A stretch of 64,000 nt of DNA. Origin: Pseudonocardia terrae. Lineage in GTDB: Bacteria; Actinomycetota; Actinomycetes; Mycobacteriales; Pseudonocardiaceae. The stretch's first letter is position 1; each line of letters opens with the position of its first letter. The position numbers and the translations under genes were made by a program. This document shows positions 1-8,126 of this stretch, in pieces. The notes under the pieces are model-generated. The model had not been told where the DNA came from. It made no database searches and saw nothing but the letters and a program-made list of their open reading frames with translations. The DNA is taken from the NCBI RefSeq assembly GCF_021343995.1, contig NZ_JAJTTE010000006.1, forward strand, positions 1 to 64,000, given 5' to 3'.

Positions 1-1
1 C

Positions 2-1078
2 GTGGTGCTGGTGCTGCTGGCCGCCGTCGGCGGCGTCGGCTGGTTCGCCGCGAAGCAGTTCGGGCTGCTCGGCAGTTCCGGCACGACGGCGACGGCTCCG
101 GCCCCGGGCGAGCCGGGCGGGGAGATGCCGCCTCTCACCGAGCCCACCAATCAACCGCCCGCCACCAGCGTGCCGATCCCGTCGCTGGGCCCGACGATCC
201 CGGTGGGCAAGACCCCCGGCTTCATCGCGCTGTCGCCCAACGGCCGGCTCGGCTACATCGCCAACCGCAACGCCGGCGTCATCACCGTCTTCGACACCTC
301 GGTCGACAAGGTCGTCGCGACCATCCCGGTCCAGGCCGGGCCGCCGCAGTACCTGGCCTTCGCGCCCGACGGCAAGCGCGTCTACGTCTCGATCTTCAAC
401 GACCAGAAGACGGTCAACGTCGTCGGTGTCCTCGACACGACCAGCAACTCGATCACCTCGACCATCCCGGTCGGCACCGCGCCGTACGCCCTCGCCGTCA
501 CCCCCGACGGGTCGAAGCTCTACGTGCCCAACCACGACTCCGGCACCGTCAGCGTGATCGACACCGCGACCGACACCCTCATCCACGACATCAAGGTCGC
601 GCCGAACCCGCACTGGGTCGCCTTCGCCCCCGACGGCAAGACGGCCTACACGGCCAACCACGAGTCCGGCGTGATCTCGATCATCAACACCGCGGACGAC
701 ACGGTGACCGGTGAGGTCAAGGTGCAGGTCAGCCCGCACAGCCTCGCGGTGTCGCCCGACGGCAAGTGGGTCGCCAACGTCAACTACGACAGCGACTCCG
801 CGACCGTCATCGACACCACCACCCAGAAGGTCGTCGCGACGGTGCCGGTCGGGCACAAGCCGCAGGACATCGCGTGGGCGCCCGACAGCCGGTTCTTCTA
901 CGTCACCGGCGTCGAGGGCGACAACCTCACGGTGATCAGCGCGCAGAACTGGGGCGTCACCGCCACCCTGCCGACCGGGGACGCCCCGACCAGCCTCGCG
1001 GTCACCCCGGACGGGAAGAAGGCCTACATCACCAACCTCAACAGCGGCACGCTGACCGAGGTCAACCTGACCGGCTGA
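2..1078 (+). CDS. YVTN-type beta-propeller membrane protein (5' truncated by window edge)
   Basis: The visible part opens with one hydrophobic segment (about residues 1-20) that would cross the membrane. A Gly/Pro/Thr-rich linker to about residue 65 follows, and then about seven repeats of roughly 42 residues containing 'SPDGK', 'VIDTAT' and 'VGxxPxxLA' motifs, typical of YVTN/NHL-like propellers. The propeller would lie outside the cell as a binding or scaffold domain. Because the membrane segment is right at the window edge, the true start is probably upstream and a cytoplasmic domain may precede it. Ser/Thr kinases with an extracellular propeller have this arrangement in actinobacteria, but no kinase sequence is visible here, so that is only a suggestion. 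The gene ends in TGA and is followed by a repeat array. Confidence 0.75.
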   Translation: MVLVLLAAVGGVGWFAAKQFGLLGSSGTTATAPAPGEPGGEMPPLTEPTNQPPATSVPIPSLGPTIPVGKTPGFIALSPNGRLGYIANRNAGVITVFDTSVDKVVATIPVQAGPPQYLAFAPDGKRVYVSIFNDQKTVNVVGVLDTTSNSITSTIPVGTAPYALAVTPDGSKLYVPNHDSGTVSVIDTATDTLIHDIKVAPNPHWVAFAPDGKTAYTANHESGVISIINTADDTVTGEVKVQVSPHSLAVSPDGKWVANVNYDSDSATVIDTTTQKVVATVPVGHKPQDIAWAPDSRFFYVTGVEGDNLTVISAQNWGVTATLPTGDAPTSLAVTPDGKKAYITNLNSGTLTEVNLTG

Positions 1079-1194
1079 CCCCGGGGCTCCGGTCCCGCCC
1101 CACTCCCGGCACCGGCAACGGCACCGGCAATGGCTCCACCCCCGCATGCCTCGGCCGCCGCACGCCTCGGCCGACGAACTCCCGGCTCGCCTCC

Positions 1195-1274
1195 CGCGAG
1201 TCGGGCCCTCACCTCCCGCGAGTCACGTCCTGATGTTCCGCGAGTCGGGAGTTCCGGCGGTGCGAGTCGCGAGC
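1195..1274 (+). repeat. Intergenic array A: CGCGAGTC core at 22-bp period
   Basis: Within the 523-bp gap between the propeller gene and the next small gene, the 8-mer CGCGAGTC occurs at 1195, 1217 and 1239, exactly 22 bp apart, with a degenerate fourth copy (GCGAGTCGCGAG) near 1262. Spacers are imperfectly conserved (TCCCGCGAGTCGGGAGTTCC-like). The same core and period recur at 2830-2926 and 55829-55919. No gene is supported in the rest of 1079-1601; a GC-rich CACCGGCAACGG-type short repeat lies at 1107-1130. Confidence 0.7.
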
Positions 1275-1601
1275 CCGGGCACCGCGGGTCGGCATTGTCG
1301 GATGACCGAGTTGCCCATCGCGGTCGCTCCTGCGACTCGCGCCGACATTTCGCGGTGCGCGCCGGGGTACCGCCCTTCGGGGGAATTCTCCGATCGCCCG
1401 GTCATTCGTGTTCAGGTCGCCGGACCACGGGTATCGCTCCGCCGGTTCTGGCGTGGGGGTCACCCCCACCCCGGTCGGCGGGTCGGCCCCGGTAGGAGTG
1501 GGGCCAGCGTCATCGTCGTCGGCTCGGTCCGGCGGGATGCTTCCTGTCGTTCGACACCGACACCGGGAGGGCCCCGGCGCCAGGACGGAAGGAGAAGCAC
1601 G

Positions 1602-1856
1602 ATGTCCGCACAGACCGCTCAGCTCGCTCTCGTCACCGGCACCGGCGGCACGGCGCTCTCCCATCGCGACCGCGCCGTCCTGCGCGCCATCGAGGCCGGC
1701 CGTGTCCGGCTGTCCGGTGGCTCCGCCCTCGTCGTCGACGGGCTGTTCCTCGCCGACCCGTTCGCCGCCCCGCGCCTCACCGACGCCGGTCTCATCGCCG
1801 ACGCCGACGGTTCCGTCGCCCTCACCGAGTCCGGTCGCGCCCTGCTCGCCGCCTGA
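1602..1856 (+). CDS. Small conserved-looking protein of unknown function
   Basis: An 84-residue protein preceded by a good ribosome binding site (GGAAGGAG about 8 bases before the ATG). The sequence starts with a Thr/Ala/Gly-rich stretch. The second part, with 'DRAVLRAIEAGRVRL' and 'LTDAGLIADADGSVALTESG', has the alternating helix-turn-strand look of a winged-helix segment ('LTxAGL... LTESGRALL' resembles MarR/PadR wing regions). I do not recognise a named family. Its 3' end overlaps the convergent YcnI-like gene by 35 bp. The DNA-binding suggestion is inference only. Confidence 0.6.
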   Translation: MSAQTAQLALVTGTGGTALSHRDRAVLRAIEAGRVRLSGGSALVVDGLFLADPFAAPRLTDAGLIADADGSVALTESGRALLAA

Positions 1857-2637
1857 GGTTCCGCGGACCTCCGGCCCCGGCAGGCGCCACCACCTCGGGC
1901 TTCCGGCCCTCCTCACGATCCTCGGTGGCCTCGCTCCCGTTCCCACGGTGGGCGGCGAACCGGGCGGCCTGCCACTTCCCCAGCTCCCGGATCCCCATCG
2001 CGACCAGCGCCGCGAGCGCGATCCCGACGCCGATGGTCCACGCCGCGTTCGAGCCGGGCGAGGGCGTCGCGGGCAGGCCGGCCGCAGCGTCGCGGGCCGC
2101 CTGGTCGTGGTCGTGATGGCCGCCGATCGGGATCGCCTGGACCGCCGCTCCGTACGGGAGCACGAGGGCCGCGCGCGCGGGCGGGGGACGACCCGGCGTC
2201 ACCAGGTCCGACCACTCGAGGACGGCACCGGACCGGCTCGTCTGCGTCGCCCGGAACCGCACCGGACCCGCGCCGTCGGGCATCCGGCCCACGCGCAGCA
2301 CGAACTCCACGGGAGCGGCCCCGACGGGACCGCCGTTCCACTCGATCCCCGTCGCCGTGGTCGTGACCTTCCATCCCGACGGTGCCGACGGCTGCGGGTC
2401 CTCCAGCGGGCGCGCCGTGGGCAGGTCCACCCGCAGCGCGACGACCGGGTCGGAGGGGTCGTCGTCGGTCACCCGGAACATCACGACGACGTCCCGCGCG
2501 CCGGCCTCGGTGTGGTCGGGCGAGAGGGTCACGTCCGCCGCCGCGGCACCGGCGGACAGCGTGCCCAGCCCGACGACCGTCAGGACGATCAGCAGGGCAC
2601 GCCGGAGCGGGACGACCGCCCGGCCGATCCCCCGCAT
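1822..2637 (-). CDS. YcnI-like (DUF1775) cell-surface protein
   Basis: A 271-residue protein with an N-terminal signal peptide (Arg-rich start, hydrophobic core about residues 13-27, AAA-AD cleavage-like site). A DUF1775/YcnI-like domain follows to about residue 155: 'DVTLSPDHTEAGARDVV' at its start, then 'VALRVDLPTARPL' and 'FRATQTSRSG'. A His/Asp-rich linker ('GGHHDHDQ') leads to a C-terminal membrane helix (about residues 198-216) and a basic cytoplasmic tail. YcnI proteins are linked to copper handling. The N-terminal metal-ligand His seen in some members is not visible at the predicted mature end (ADVTLSP). The start ATG has GAGGAG 5 bases upstream. The usual CopD/CopC partners are not adjacent. 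Confidence 0.7.
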   Translation of the reverse strand: MRGIGRAVVPLRRALLIVLTVVGLGTLSAGAAAADVTLSPDHTEAGARDVVVMFRVTDDDPSDPVVALRVDLPTARPLEDPQPSAPSGWKVTTTATGIEWNGGPVGAAPVEFVLRVGRMPDGAGPVRFRATQTSRSGAVLEWSDLVTPGRPPPARAALVLPYGAAVQAIPIGGHHDHDQAARDAAAGLPATPSPGSNAAWTIGVGIALAALVAMGIRELGKWQAARFAAHRGNGSEATEDREEGRKPEVVAPAGAGGPRNLRRRAGRDRTR

Positions 2638-2829
2638 GCCCGTCTCCTCGCCACTGCTCCCGCCCCGAGGCTCGCCCCTGGGGTGCGGCCGTTACCGCCG
2701 CACAGTGCGTGACGACGGTGGGCGCTCGGAACGACCCGGTCAACCTCCCGCGAGCCGGCAGTTCCGGGCCACCGAACCGCACATGTCGGGGGACGACGGG
2801 GATGTGCAACTCAGGCACCCGAATTGCCG

Positions 2830-2926
2830 ACTCGCCGAACCCCAAAGCCCAACTCGCCGAAGCCCAGACCCCGACTCGCCGAAGCCCACAGCGCGACTCG
2901 CGGAAGCCCAGACCCCGACTCGCGGG
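2830..2926 (-). repeat. Intergenic array B: 22-bp-period repeats (minus-strand CGCGAGTC core)
   Basis: Five copies of ACTCGCC/ACTCGCG start at 2830, 2852, 2874, 2896 and 2918, exactly 22 bp apart. The spacer GAAGCCCAGACCCCG is nearly constant. On the minus strand the core reads CGCGAGT or GGCGAGT, as in array A. The array begins 9 bases past the ROK repressor stop codon and lies in that gene's sense orientation. A looser relative (CCCGCGAGCCGGCAGTTCCG) is at 2748-2767. Nothing else is seen in 2638-2934. Confidence 0.75.
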
Positions 2927-2934
2927 AACGGCTC

Positions 2935-4134
2935 CTACACCGCGCCCAGCACCGGCTCGAAGGCGAGTTCGGCGGCACCCACCAGCTTCCCGTCCCGCCC
3001 GAGTGGTGAGACGGCGACGCGGGTGCGGCCGGCCGCGCGGCTGACGAGGCTGCGGCGGTGGAGCTCGTCGCGGATGCGGTCGACGAGCGGGGTGGGGAGG
3101 GCGGCGAAGAGGTCGCCCAGCACCACGAGCTCGGGTGCCAGCATGTTCACCGCCGTGACCAGGCCCGTGACCAGCCACTCCGCGAACTCGGCGAGCAGGT
3201 CGAGCCGGCCGGGCCGGGACTCGAGGTCCCGCAGCTCGGCCACCAGGACCCCGCGGGGCGTGTCCTCGGGCAGCCCCAGGGCCCGGCACAGCGCCGGCTC
3301 GCCCACCTCGGTCTCCCAGCAACCCTGCTCACCGCAGAAGCACGCCCGCCCACCCGGCCGGACGATCATGTGCCCGATCTCGCCGACGTACCCGCCGGAC
3401 CCCCGCAGCGGCACGCCGCCGACGATGACCCCGCCGCCCACGCCGACGTCGGCGGAGAGGTAGAGCAGGTCGGAGGCGTCCCGCGCCGCCCCGCGGACGT
3501 GCTCGGCGAGGGCACCCAGGTCGCCGTCGTTGCCGACGGTGGTGGGCGAGCCGAGCACCGCGGCCAGCCGGCTGCCCAGGGCGATCTCCCGCCAGCCGAG
3601 GTTGGGTGCCTCGTGGACCAGACCGTCGGCCCGTCGGATGACCCCGGGCACGGAGATCCCGACCCCCTGCTCCCGGACGCCGAGCTCGTCGCGCAGCAGC
3701 TGGGCCGACTCGGCGATGTGCGTGATCACCTCGCCGGGCAGCCGGGTCGTGCGGTGCAGGTTCCAGCTGTGCCGGCCGAGGATCTGGCCGCCGATCCCGA
3801 CCATGGCCATCGCGACCTGGTCCACCCGGACGTCGACGGCCAGGACGACCGCCGCCTGCGCCTCGGGCAGCACCAGCAGGGAGGGCCGCCCGGCGCCGGT
3901 GCGCTGCGCCGGGACGGCCTCCGTGACGACGCCCGCCTCCGCCAGCCCGTCGACCACCGCCTTGATCGTGCTCCGGTTGAGCCCGAGCTCGCTCGCCAGC
4001 GTCGCGCGCGTGCAGGGCCCCTCGACGTGGAGGCGGCGCAGCAGCGCGGTCCGGTTGTGCCGGCGCGCGTCGTCGGGACGGGTGCCGGAGGTCGGGACCG
4101 AGCGGACTTCTCGCTCGCGGGCTCGCTCGGTCAC
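2935..4134 (-). CDS. ROK-family transcriptional repressor (XylR-like)
   Basis: A 399-residue protein. An N-terminal helix-turn-helix at about residues 20-70 ('TRATLASELGLNRSTIKAVV') is followed by a ROK sugar-kinase-like domain: 'VLAVDVRVDQVAMAMV', 'GISVPGVI', 'VGNDGDLGALAE', 'YLSADVGVGGGV', and the zinc-binding ROK signature 'GEIGHMIVRPGGRACFCGEQGCWE'-type region with its conserved Cys residues. Such repressors bind sugars and release operators of sugar uptake genes. It starts with GTG inside the permease stop (GTGA, 4-bp overlap), so it is the last gene of the xylose-type ABC operon and probably its local regulator. Confidence 0.88.
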   Translation of the reverse strand: MTERAREREVRSVPTSGTRPDDARRHNRTALLRRLHVEGPCTRATLASELGLNRSTIKAVVDGLAEAGVVTEAVPAQRTGAGRPSLLVLPEAQAAVVLAVDVRVDQVAMAMVGIGGQILGRHSWNLHRTTRLPGEVITHIAESAQLLRDELGVREQGVGISVPGVIRRADGLVHEAPNLGWREIALGSRLAAVLGSPTTVGNDGDLGALAEHVRGAARDASDLLYLSADVGVGGGVIVGGVPLRGSGGYVGEIGHMIVRPGGRACFCGEQGCWETEVGEPALCRALGLPEDTPRGVLVAELRDLESRPGRLDLLAEFAEWLVTGLVTAVNMLAPELVVLGDLFAALPTPLVDRIRDELHRRSLVSRAAGRTRVAVSPLGRDGKLVGAAELAFEPVLGAV

Positions 4135-5570
4135 CTGCCGGCGGCCGCCGACTTCCGCCGGGACAGGACGTCGACGCCCGCCGCGAGCAGCAGCACCAGG
4201 CCGGTGATGATGAACACCACCGCGGCCGGCTGCTTGAGCAGGCCCAGCCCGTTCTCGACGGTCGCGAGCACGGCACCGCCGATGACCGCGTTGGAGACCC
4301 GCCCCCGCCCGCCGAACAGCGACGTCCCGCCGATGACGGCCGCGCCGACCGCGAACAGCAGCGTGTTGCCGCCACCGGCCGCGGGAGAGACCGACCCGAC
4401 CTTCGACGAGTAGACGATCGCGCCGATCGCCGCGAACGCCGAGCTGATCACGAACACGGCGGCCCGGATCCGGACGACGTCGATGCCCGCCCGGCGGGCC
4501 GCCTCGCGGTTGCCGCCGACGGCGTAGACGTGCCGGCCGAACCGCGTGCGGTCGAGGACGTAGGTCCCCAGCACGAGGAGGACCAGGACGATCGGCACGA
4601 CATAAGGGATACCGGAGATCGCGATGACCCCCGGCGACCGGTCCTGGGTGAGCAGGAAGGTCGCGACCGCCCCGAGCACGACGACGGCCCCGACCTTGAT
4701 GAGGACCAGGCCCGTCGGCTGCGCCACCAGGCCCTTGTGGAGCCGGCTGCGCTGCTGGAGGAGCTTGACCGCCGCGTACCCGCCCGCCGCGACGACGAAC
4801 AGCAGCCACGAGCCCAGCGTCGACAGGTTGCCGTTGGCCACCGCGTTGATCACCGGGTCGCGCAGGCCGAGGGTGCCGCCGTCGCCGATGAGCTGCAGGA
4901 TCACGCCCTGCCAGGTGATGAACAGGGCGAGGGTGACGACGAAGCTCGGCATCCCCACCCGGGCGACGAGGAAGCCGGTCAGGCAGCCGACGACCACACC
5001 GACGCCGATCGCGAGCAGCATCTCGATCCACGGGTTGGCCGGTGCCCCGATCAGCAGGATCACGGCCGTCAGCACGCTGACCACGGCGCCCGCCCACACC
5101 CGCACCCAGATCGCCAGCGCTGCGGCCACGAGCATCGCGACGATCAGCACCGCGAAGACGAACCCGCCCATCGCGCCGAGCATGTTGCCGCCGCTCACGA
5201 GGTGCAGCGCCATGAGCGCCGCCGCGAGGCCCGACGCCGTGCCCGCGGCGAGGTCGATCTCACCGGTGAGCAGCACGAACACGAGGCCCATCGCGATGAT
5301 GGTCCGGCCGGCACCCTGCTGGAGGAGGTTCGCGAGGTTCAGCAGGCTGGGGAAGGTGCCGCCGGAGTCGAGGATCGTGAACAGGACGAACAGCGCGGCG
5401 AGGCCGAGCAGGGCGGGCAGCGAGCCGAGCTCGCCGCTGCGCAGGCCGCGCAGGTACCCGCGGATCGCCTCGCCCGTGGTCCGGGCGGTGGTGTCGATGC
5501 CGAAGTCGGCGGCCCGGTTGCCGGGGTCGGCCTTCTCGGCCGCGGACTTGTGCGTCTCGGGTGCGGTCAC
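4131..5570 (-). CDS. Xylose/ribose-type ABC transporter permease
   Basis: A 479-residue integral membrane protein with about ten or more hydrophobic helices. Motifs of the XylH/RbsC branch are clear: 'VLLTGEIDLAAGTASGLAAA' in the first half, 'GMPSFVVTLALFITWQGV', and near the end 'YAVGGNREAARRAGIDV' and 'GGTSLFGGRGRVSNAVIGG'. It would form the channel of the importer with the upstream ATPase and the periplasmic-type lipoprotein. GTG start overlaps the ATPase stop by 4 bp (GTGA); its own stop overlaps the ROK gene start. It is longer than E. coli XylH (about 390 residues) because of a 40-residue N-terminal cytoplasmic extension and extra helices in the middle. Confidence 0.9.
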   Translation of the reverse strand: MTAPETHKSAAEKADPGNRAADFGIDTTARTTGEAIRGYLRGLRSGELGSLPALLGLAALFVLFTILDSGGTFPSLLNLANLLQQGAGRTIIAMGLVFVLLTGEIDLAAGTASGLAAALMALHLVSGGNMLGAMGGFVFAVLIVAMLVAAALAIWVRVWAGAVVSVLTAVILLIGAPANPWIEMLLAIGVGVVVGCLTGFLVARVGMPSFVVTLALFITWQGVILQLIGDGGTLGLRDPVINAVANGNLSTLGSWLLFVVAAGGYAAVKLLQQRSRLHKGLVAQPTGLVLIKVGAVVVLGAVATFLLTQDRSPGVIAISGIPYVVPIVLVLLVLGTYVLDRTRFGRHVYAVGGNREAARRAGIDVVRIRAAVFVISSAFAAIGAIVYSSKVGSVSPAAGGGNTLLFAVGAAVIGGTSLFGGRGRVSNAVIGGAVLATVENGLGLLKQPAAVVFIITGLVLLLAAGVDVLSRRKSAAAGR

Positions 5571-6343
5571 TGCCCGACCACCCCTTCCGGTCGGGCCAGC
5601 CCGAGGTCCCCGGACCGGCCTGCGGTGATGAGCTCGACGACCTGCCCGTGGGTGACGTCGCGCGTGGGCACCTCGGCCACCATGCGGCCGAGGTAGAGGG
5701 TGGCGATGCGGTCGGCGACCTCGAAGACGTCGGCCATGTTGTGGCTGATCAGGACGACCCCGATGCCCTGCTCGGCGAGCCGCCGGACGAGGTCGAGGAC
5801 CTGCCGGGTCTGCGCGACGCCGAGGGCCGCGGTCGGCTCGTCGAGCAGCACGACCCGGGAGTCCCACAGGACGGCCTTGGCGATCGCGACGGTCTGCCGC
5901 TGGCCGCCGGAGAGCGAGGCCACCGGGGTCCGCACGCTGGTGACGGTGCGGACCGACAGCGAGGCGAGGGTGCGCCGCGCCGCCTGCTCCATGTCGGCCT
6001 CGTCGAGCAGCCAGGGCCTGCCGCGCTCCCGGCCGAGGAACATGTTCTGGACGATGTCGAGGTTGTCGGCGAGCGCGAGGTCCTGGTAGACGACCTCGAT
6101 CCCGAGCTTCGACGCGTCGGAGGGGCTGTGCAGCGCGACGGGGTCGCCGTCGAAGAGGATCTCGCCACCGTCGATCGGGTGGATCCCGGCGACGCACTTG
6201 ACCAACGTCGACTTGCCGGCGCCGTTGTCGCCGACGAGCGCGGTCACCTCGCCGGCGCGCACCGTCAGGTCGACGTCGTGGAGCACCTGCACCGCGCCGA
6301 AGCTCTTCGACACGGACCGCAGCTGCAGGATGGGTTCGGACAT
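5567..6343 (-). CDS. Sugar ABC transporter ATP-binding protein (XylG-like, single domain)
   Basis: A 258-residue ABC ATPase: Walker A 'GDNGAGKSTLVKCVAG' (about residues 38-53), Q-loop 'YQDLALADNLDI', signature 'LSGGQRQTVAIAKA', Walker B 'VVLLDEPTAALG', and switch His in 'ISHNMADVFEVADR'. Carbohydrate importers of the CUT2 class usually have a fused double ATPase of about 500 residues. This is a single-domain version, which is common in actinobacteria and would act as a homodimer. I chose ATG 6343, which has GGAGGT just upstream, rather than the in-frame TTG 12 bases earlier. Confidence 0.9.
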   Translation of the reverse strand: MSEPILQLRSVSKSFGAVQVLHDVDLTVRAGEVTALVGDNGAGKSTLVKCVAGIHPIDGGEILFDGDPVALHSPSDASKLGIEVVYQDLALADNLDIVQNMFLGRERGRPWLLDEADMEQAARRTLASLSVRTVTSVRTPVASLSGGQRQTVAIAKAVLWDSRVVLLDEPTAALGVAQTRQVLDLVRRLAEQGIGVVLISHNMADVFEVADRIATLYLGRMVAEVPTRDVTHGQVVELITAGRSGDLGLARPEGVVGQ

Positions 6344-6394
6344 GCGGACCTCCAAGCGAGGGCGCCCGGCCGGGAGGGGGCGGCACCGATGATC

Positions 6395-6481
6395 GGCTCC
6401 GCCTCCGTCGCCGAGGCTCGGCTCCGCCTCCGGAGCCGATGGTCGGCTCCGCCTCCGGAGCCGATGGTCGGCTCCGCCTCC
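6395..6481. repeat. 25-bp tandem repeat forming hairpins between binding-protein and ATPase genes
   Basis: GGCTCCGCCTCC starts at 6395, 6420, 6445 and 6470, exactly 25 bp apart; the unit is GGCTCCGCCTCCGGAGCCGATGGTC with small changes in the first copy. Each complete unit holds an inverted repeat (CGGCTCC and GGAGCCG, 6-base loop). The array fills the 163-bp gap between the binding protein stop and the ATPase start. It could act as an RNA-stabilising or partial-termination element that lets the binding protein be made in excess. Confidence 0.7.
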
Positions 6482-6506
6482 GCCCCCCGACCGCGCGCCC
6501 GGCGGG

Positions 6507-7655
6507 TTACTTGATGCCGGCCGCGTCGCAGGCGGCCTGCGTGGCCTGCACGCAGATCTCGCTGGCCTTGACGTAGCCCGCGTCCGTCACCGTCTTGACG
6601 TTGTCCTTGGTGATCAGCTGCGGGGTGAGCAGCACGGACTTGACCTGGCGGTTGCCCTTGGGGTCGTTCACCGTCTGGGTCGCCGTCTGGTCCGCGGTGG
6701 CGGTGTCGCCCTTGGCGAGGGCCGCGGCGAGCTTGGCGGTCGCGTCGGCCTCCTCCTGGATCGGCTTGAACACCGTCATGTACTGGTCGCCGCGCAGGAT
6801 GGCCTGCAGGCCGTCCGCCGTGGCGTCCTGGCCGGTCACGGCCACCTGGCCGTTGAGCCCGTACTTGGTCAGCACGGTGACGATCGCGCCCGCCAGGCCG
6901 TCGTTCGCCGCGACGACGCCGTCGACCTTGCCGCCGTTGCCGGTGAGCAGTTGCTCGAAGGTCTGACCGCCGACCTGGTTGTCCCACTTGTCGATGGCCT
7001 GGTTGGCCACGAGCTTGAGCTGGCCGCCGTCGTACATCGGCTTCAGCACGCTCTGCTGGCCGTTGTAGAAGAGGGTCGCGTTGTTGTCCGTGGGCGCGCC
7101 CTCGATCTGGATCACCTGGGCGCCCTGCTTGCCCTGCAGCGCCTGGGCGAGGCCCTGGCCCTGCAGCGCGCCGACCTTCTCGTTGTCGAAGGACACGTAG
7201 TAGTCGCTCGTGCCGCCGAGGTTGAGCCGGTCGTAGTCGATGACCGGGATCCCCTGCGCCTTGGCCTTGGCCGCGACGGCGTCGCCGCCGTCCGAGCTGA
7301 TCGACGCGATGACCAGCACCTTCACGCCGCTGGAGATCATCCCGTCGGCCAGGGTGGAGAACTTCTGCTCGTCGCCCTGCGCGTTCTGGATGTCCGGGTC
7401 GAGCCCCGCGGCGCGCATGGCCTTGTCGAGCATGGGCTTGTCGAAGCCCTCCCAGCGCGCCGACGTGTCCGTCTCCGGGAGGATGACGCCGACCTTGACG
7501 CCGCCGCTGCTCGGCGCGGCCGAGCCACCCGCCGAGCCGCCCGAGGAACCGCCGGAGCTGTTCGCCCCGCACGCGGTGAGGGTGAGGACCAGCCCCAGCC
7601 CCAGCGCCGCGATCATCTTCGGCGCACCGTTGAGCGCCGACCTGCCTACCCGCAT
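6507..7655 (-). CDS. Xylose-type ABC transporter substrate-binding lipoprotein (XylF-like)
   Basis: A 382-residue lipoprotein: signal peptide with lipobox 'LTLTACGAN' (Cys about residue 29), a Ser/Gly linker, then a type I periplasmic-binding fold. XylF-like sequence landmarks are 'VGVILPETDTSARWEGFDKP', 'VIDYDRLNLGG', 'YYVSFDNEKVG' and 'AVTGQDATADGLQAI'. The residues suggest a pentose such as D-xylose, but ligand identity is inferred from family only. GTGGAGGG just upstream of the ATG is a clear ribosome binding site. It is the first gene of the four-gene importer/repressor operon; the promoter region is at 7656-7730. Confidence 0.88.
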   Translation of the reverse strand: MRVGRSALNGAPKMIAALGLGLVLTLTACGANSSGGSSGGSAGGSAAPSSGGVKVGVILPETDTSARWEGFDKPMLDKAMRAAGLDPDIQNAQGDEQKFSTLADGMISSGVKVLVIASISSDGGDAVAAKAKAQGIPVIDYDRLNLGGTSDYYVSFDNEKVGALQGQGLAQALQGKQGAQVIQIEGAPTDNNATLFYNGQQSVLKPMYDGGQLKLVANQAIDKWDNQVGGQTFEQLLTGNGGKVDGVVAANDGLAGAIVTVLTKYGLNGQVAVTGQDATADGLQAILRGDQYMTVFKPIQEEADATAKLAAALAKGDTATADQTATQTVNDPKGNRQVKSVLLTPQLITKDNVKTVTDAGYVKASEICVQATQAACDAAGIK

Positions 7656-7704
7656 CCGCCCTCCACCTCACTGTGGACCCGGTGTCCGACGACATCGGGT
7701 GAAT

Positions 7705-7722
7705 GTTGTGGGCGACAACGTA
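7705..7722 (-). promoter_or_regulatory. Candidate promoter -10 with overlapping operator for the sugar importer operon
   Basis: On the minus strand TACGTT (rc of 7717-7722) fits the actinobacterial -10 pattern TANNNT. It is overlapped by the perfect inverted repeat GTTGT-N5-ACAAC (7705-7709 and 7715-7719), about 50 bases before the binding-protein start. Placement over the probable transcription start is what a ROK repressor site would show. The arms are only 5 bp, so this is a suggestion. The rest of 7723-8126 shows no gene. Confidence 0.35.
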
Positions 7723-8126
7723 TGCAACAGAAGTCTGTGATGCAAAGCATGCTGGATCGGTCAAGATCGCAGCAGATCGTCACGATTCGGTCTCGCCGGA
7801 CGACATTTGTTGCCGCAGTGCCGTTTCCGGGTGCCCAGCGTCACGGATCTGCTCCGCTCCGTGACATCGGGGCCTGCGGCACCGTTGGGCCGCCCGGGCG
7901 CGGACCGGCGGAGTGAGACCACTTCCCGCGGCGGCCCGGACGGAACGCCTCCCGCACCTCACCGACCGGCGTGCTCCGTCCGAGAGGTTCACGCTCCGTG
8001 TCACCCCGAGCGGCGGCACCGCCGGGGCGGGCGTGGTCGACGCGGCGCGAGCCGCCCACCACCGGATCGGGTGGTCCTCACCCGAGCGCCGCTGAGGTGA
8101 TGACGCACCGTGACCGACCGCTGTGG

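Noticed and set aside
1195..2926. CRISPR array
   Set aside because: Units repeat at 22 bp with degenerate spacers of about 14 bp; there are no 30-bp repeats, no unique spacers and no cas genes.
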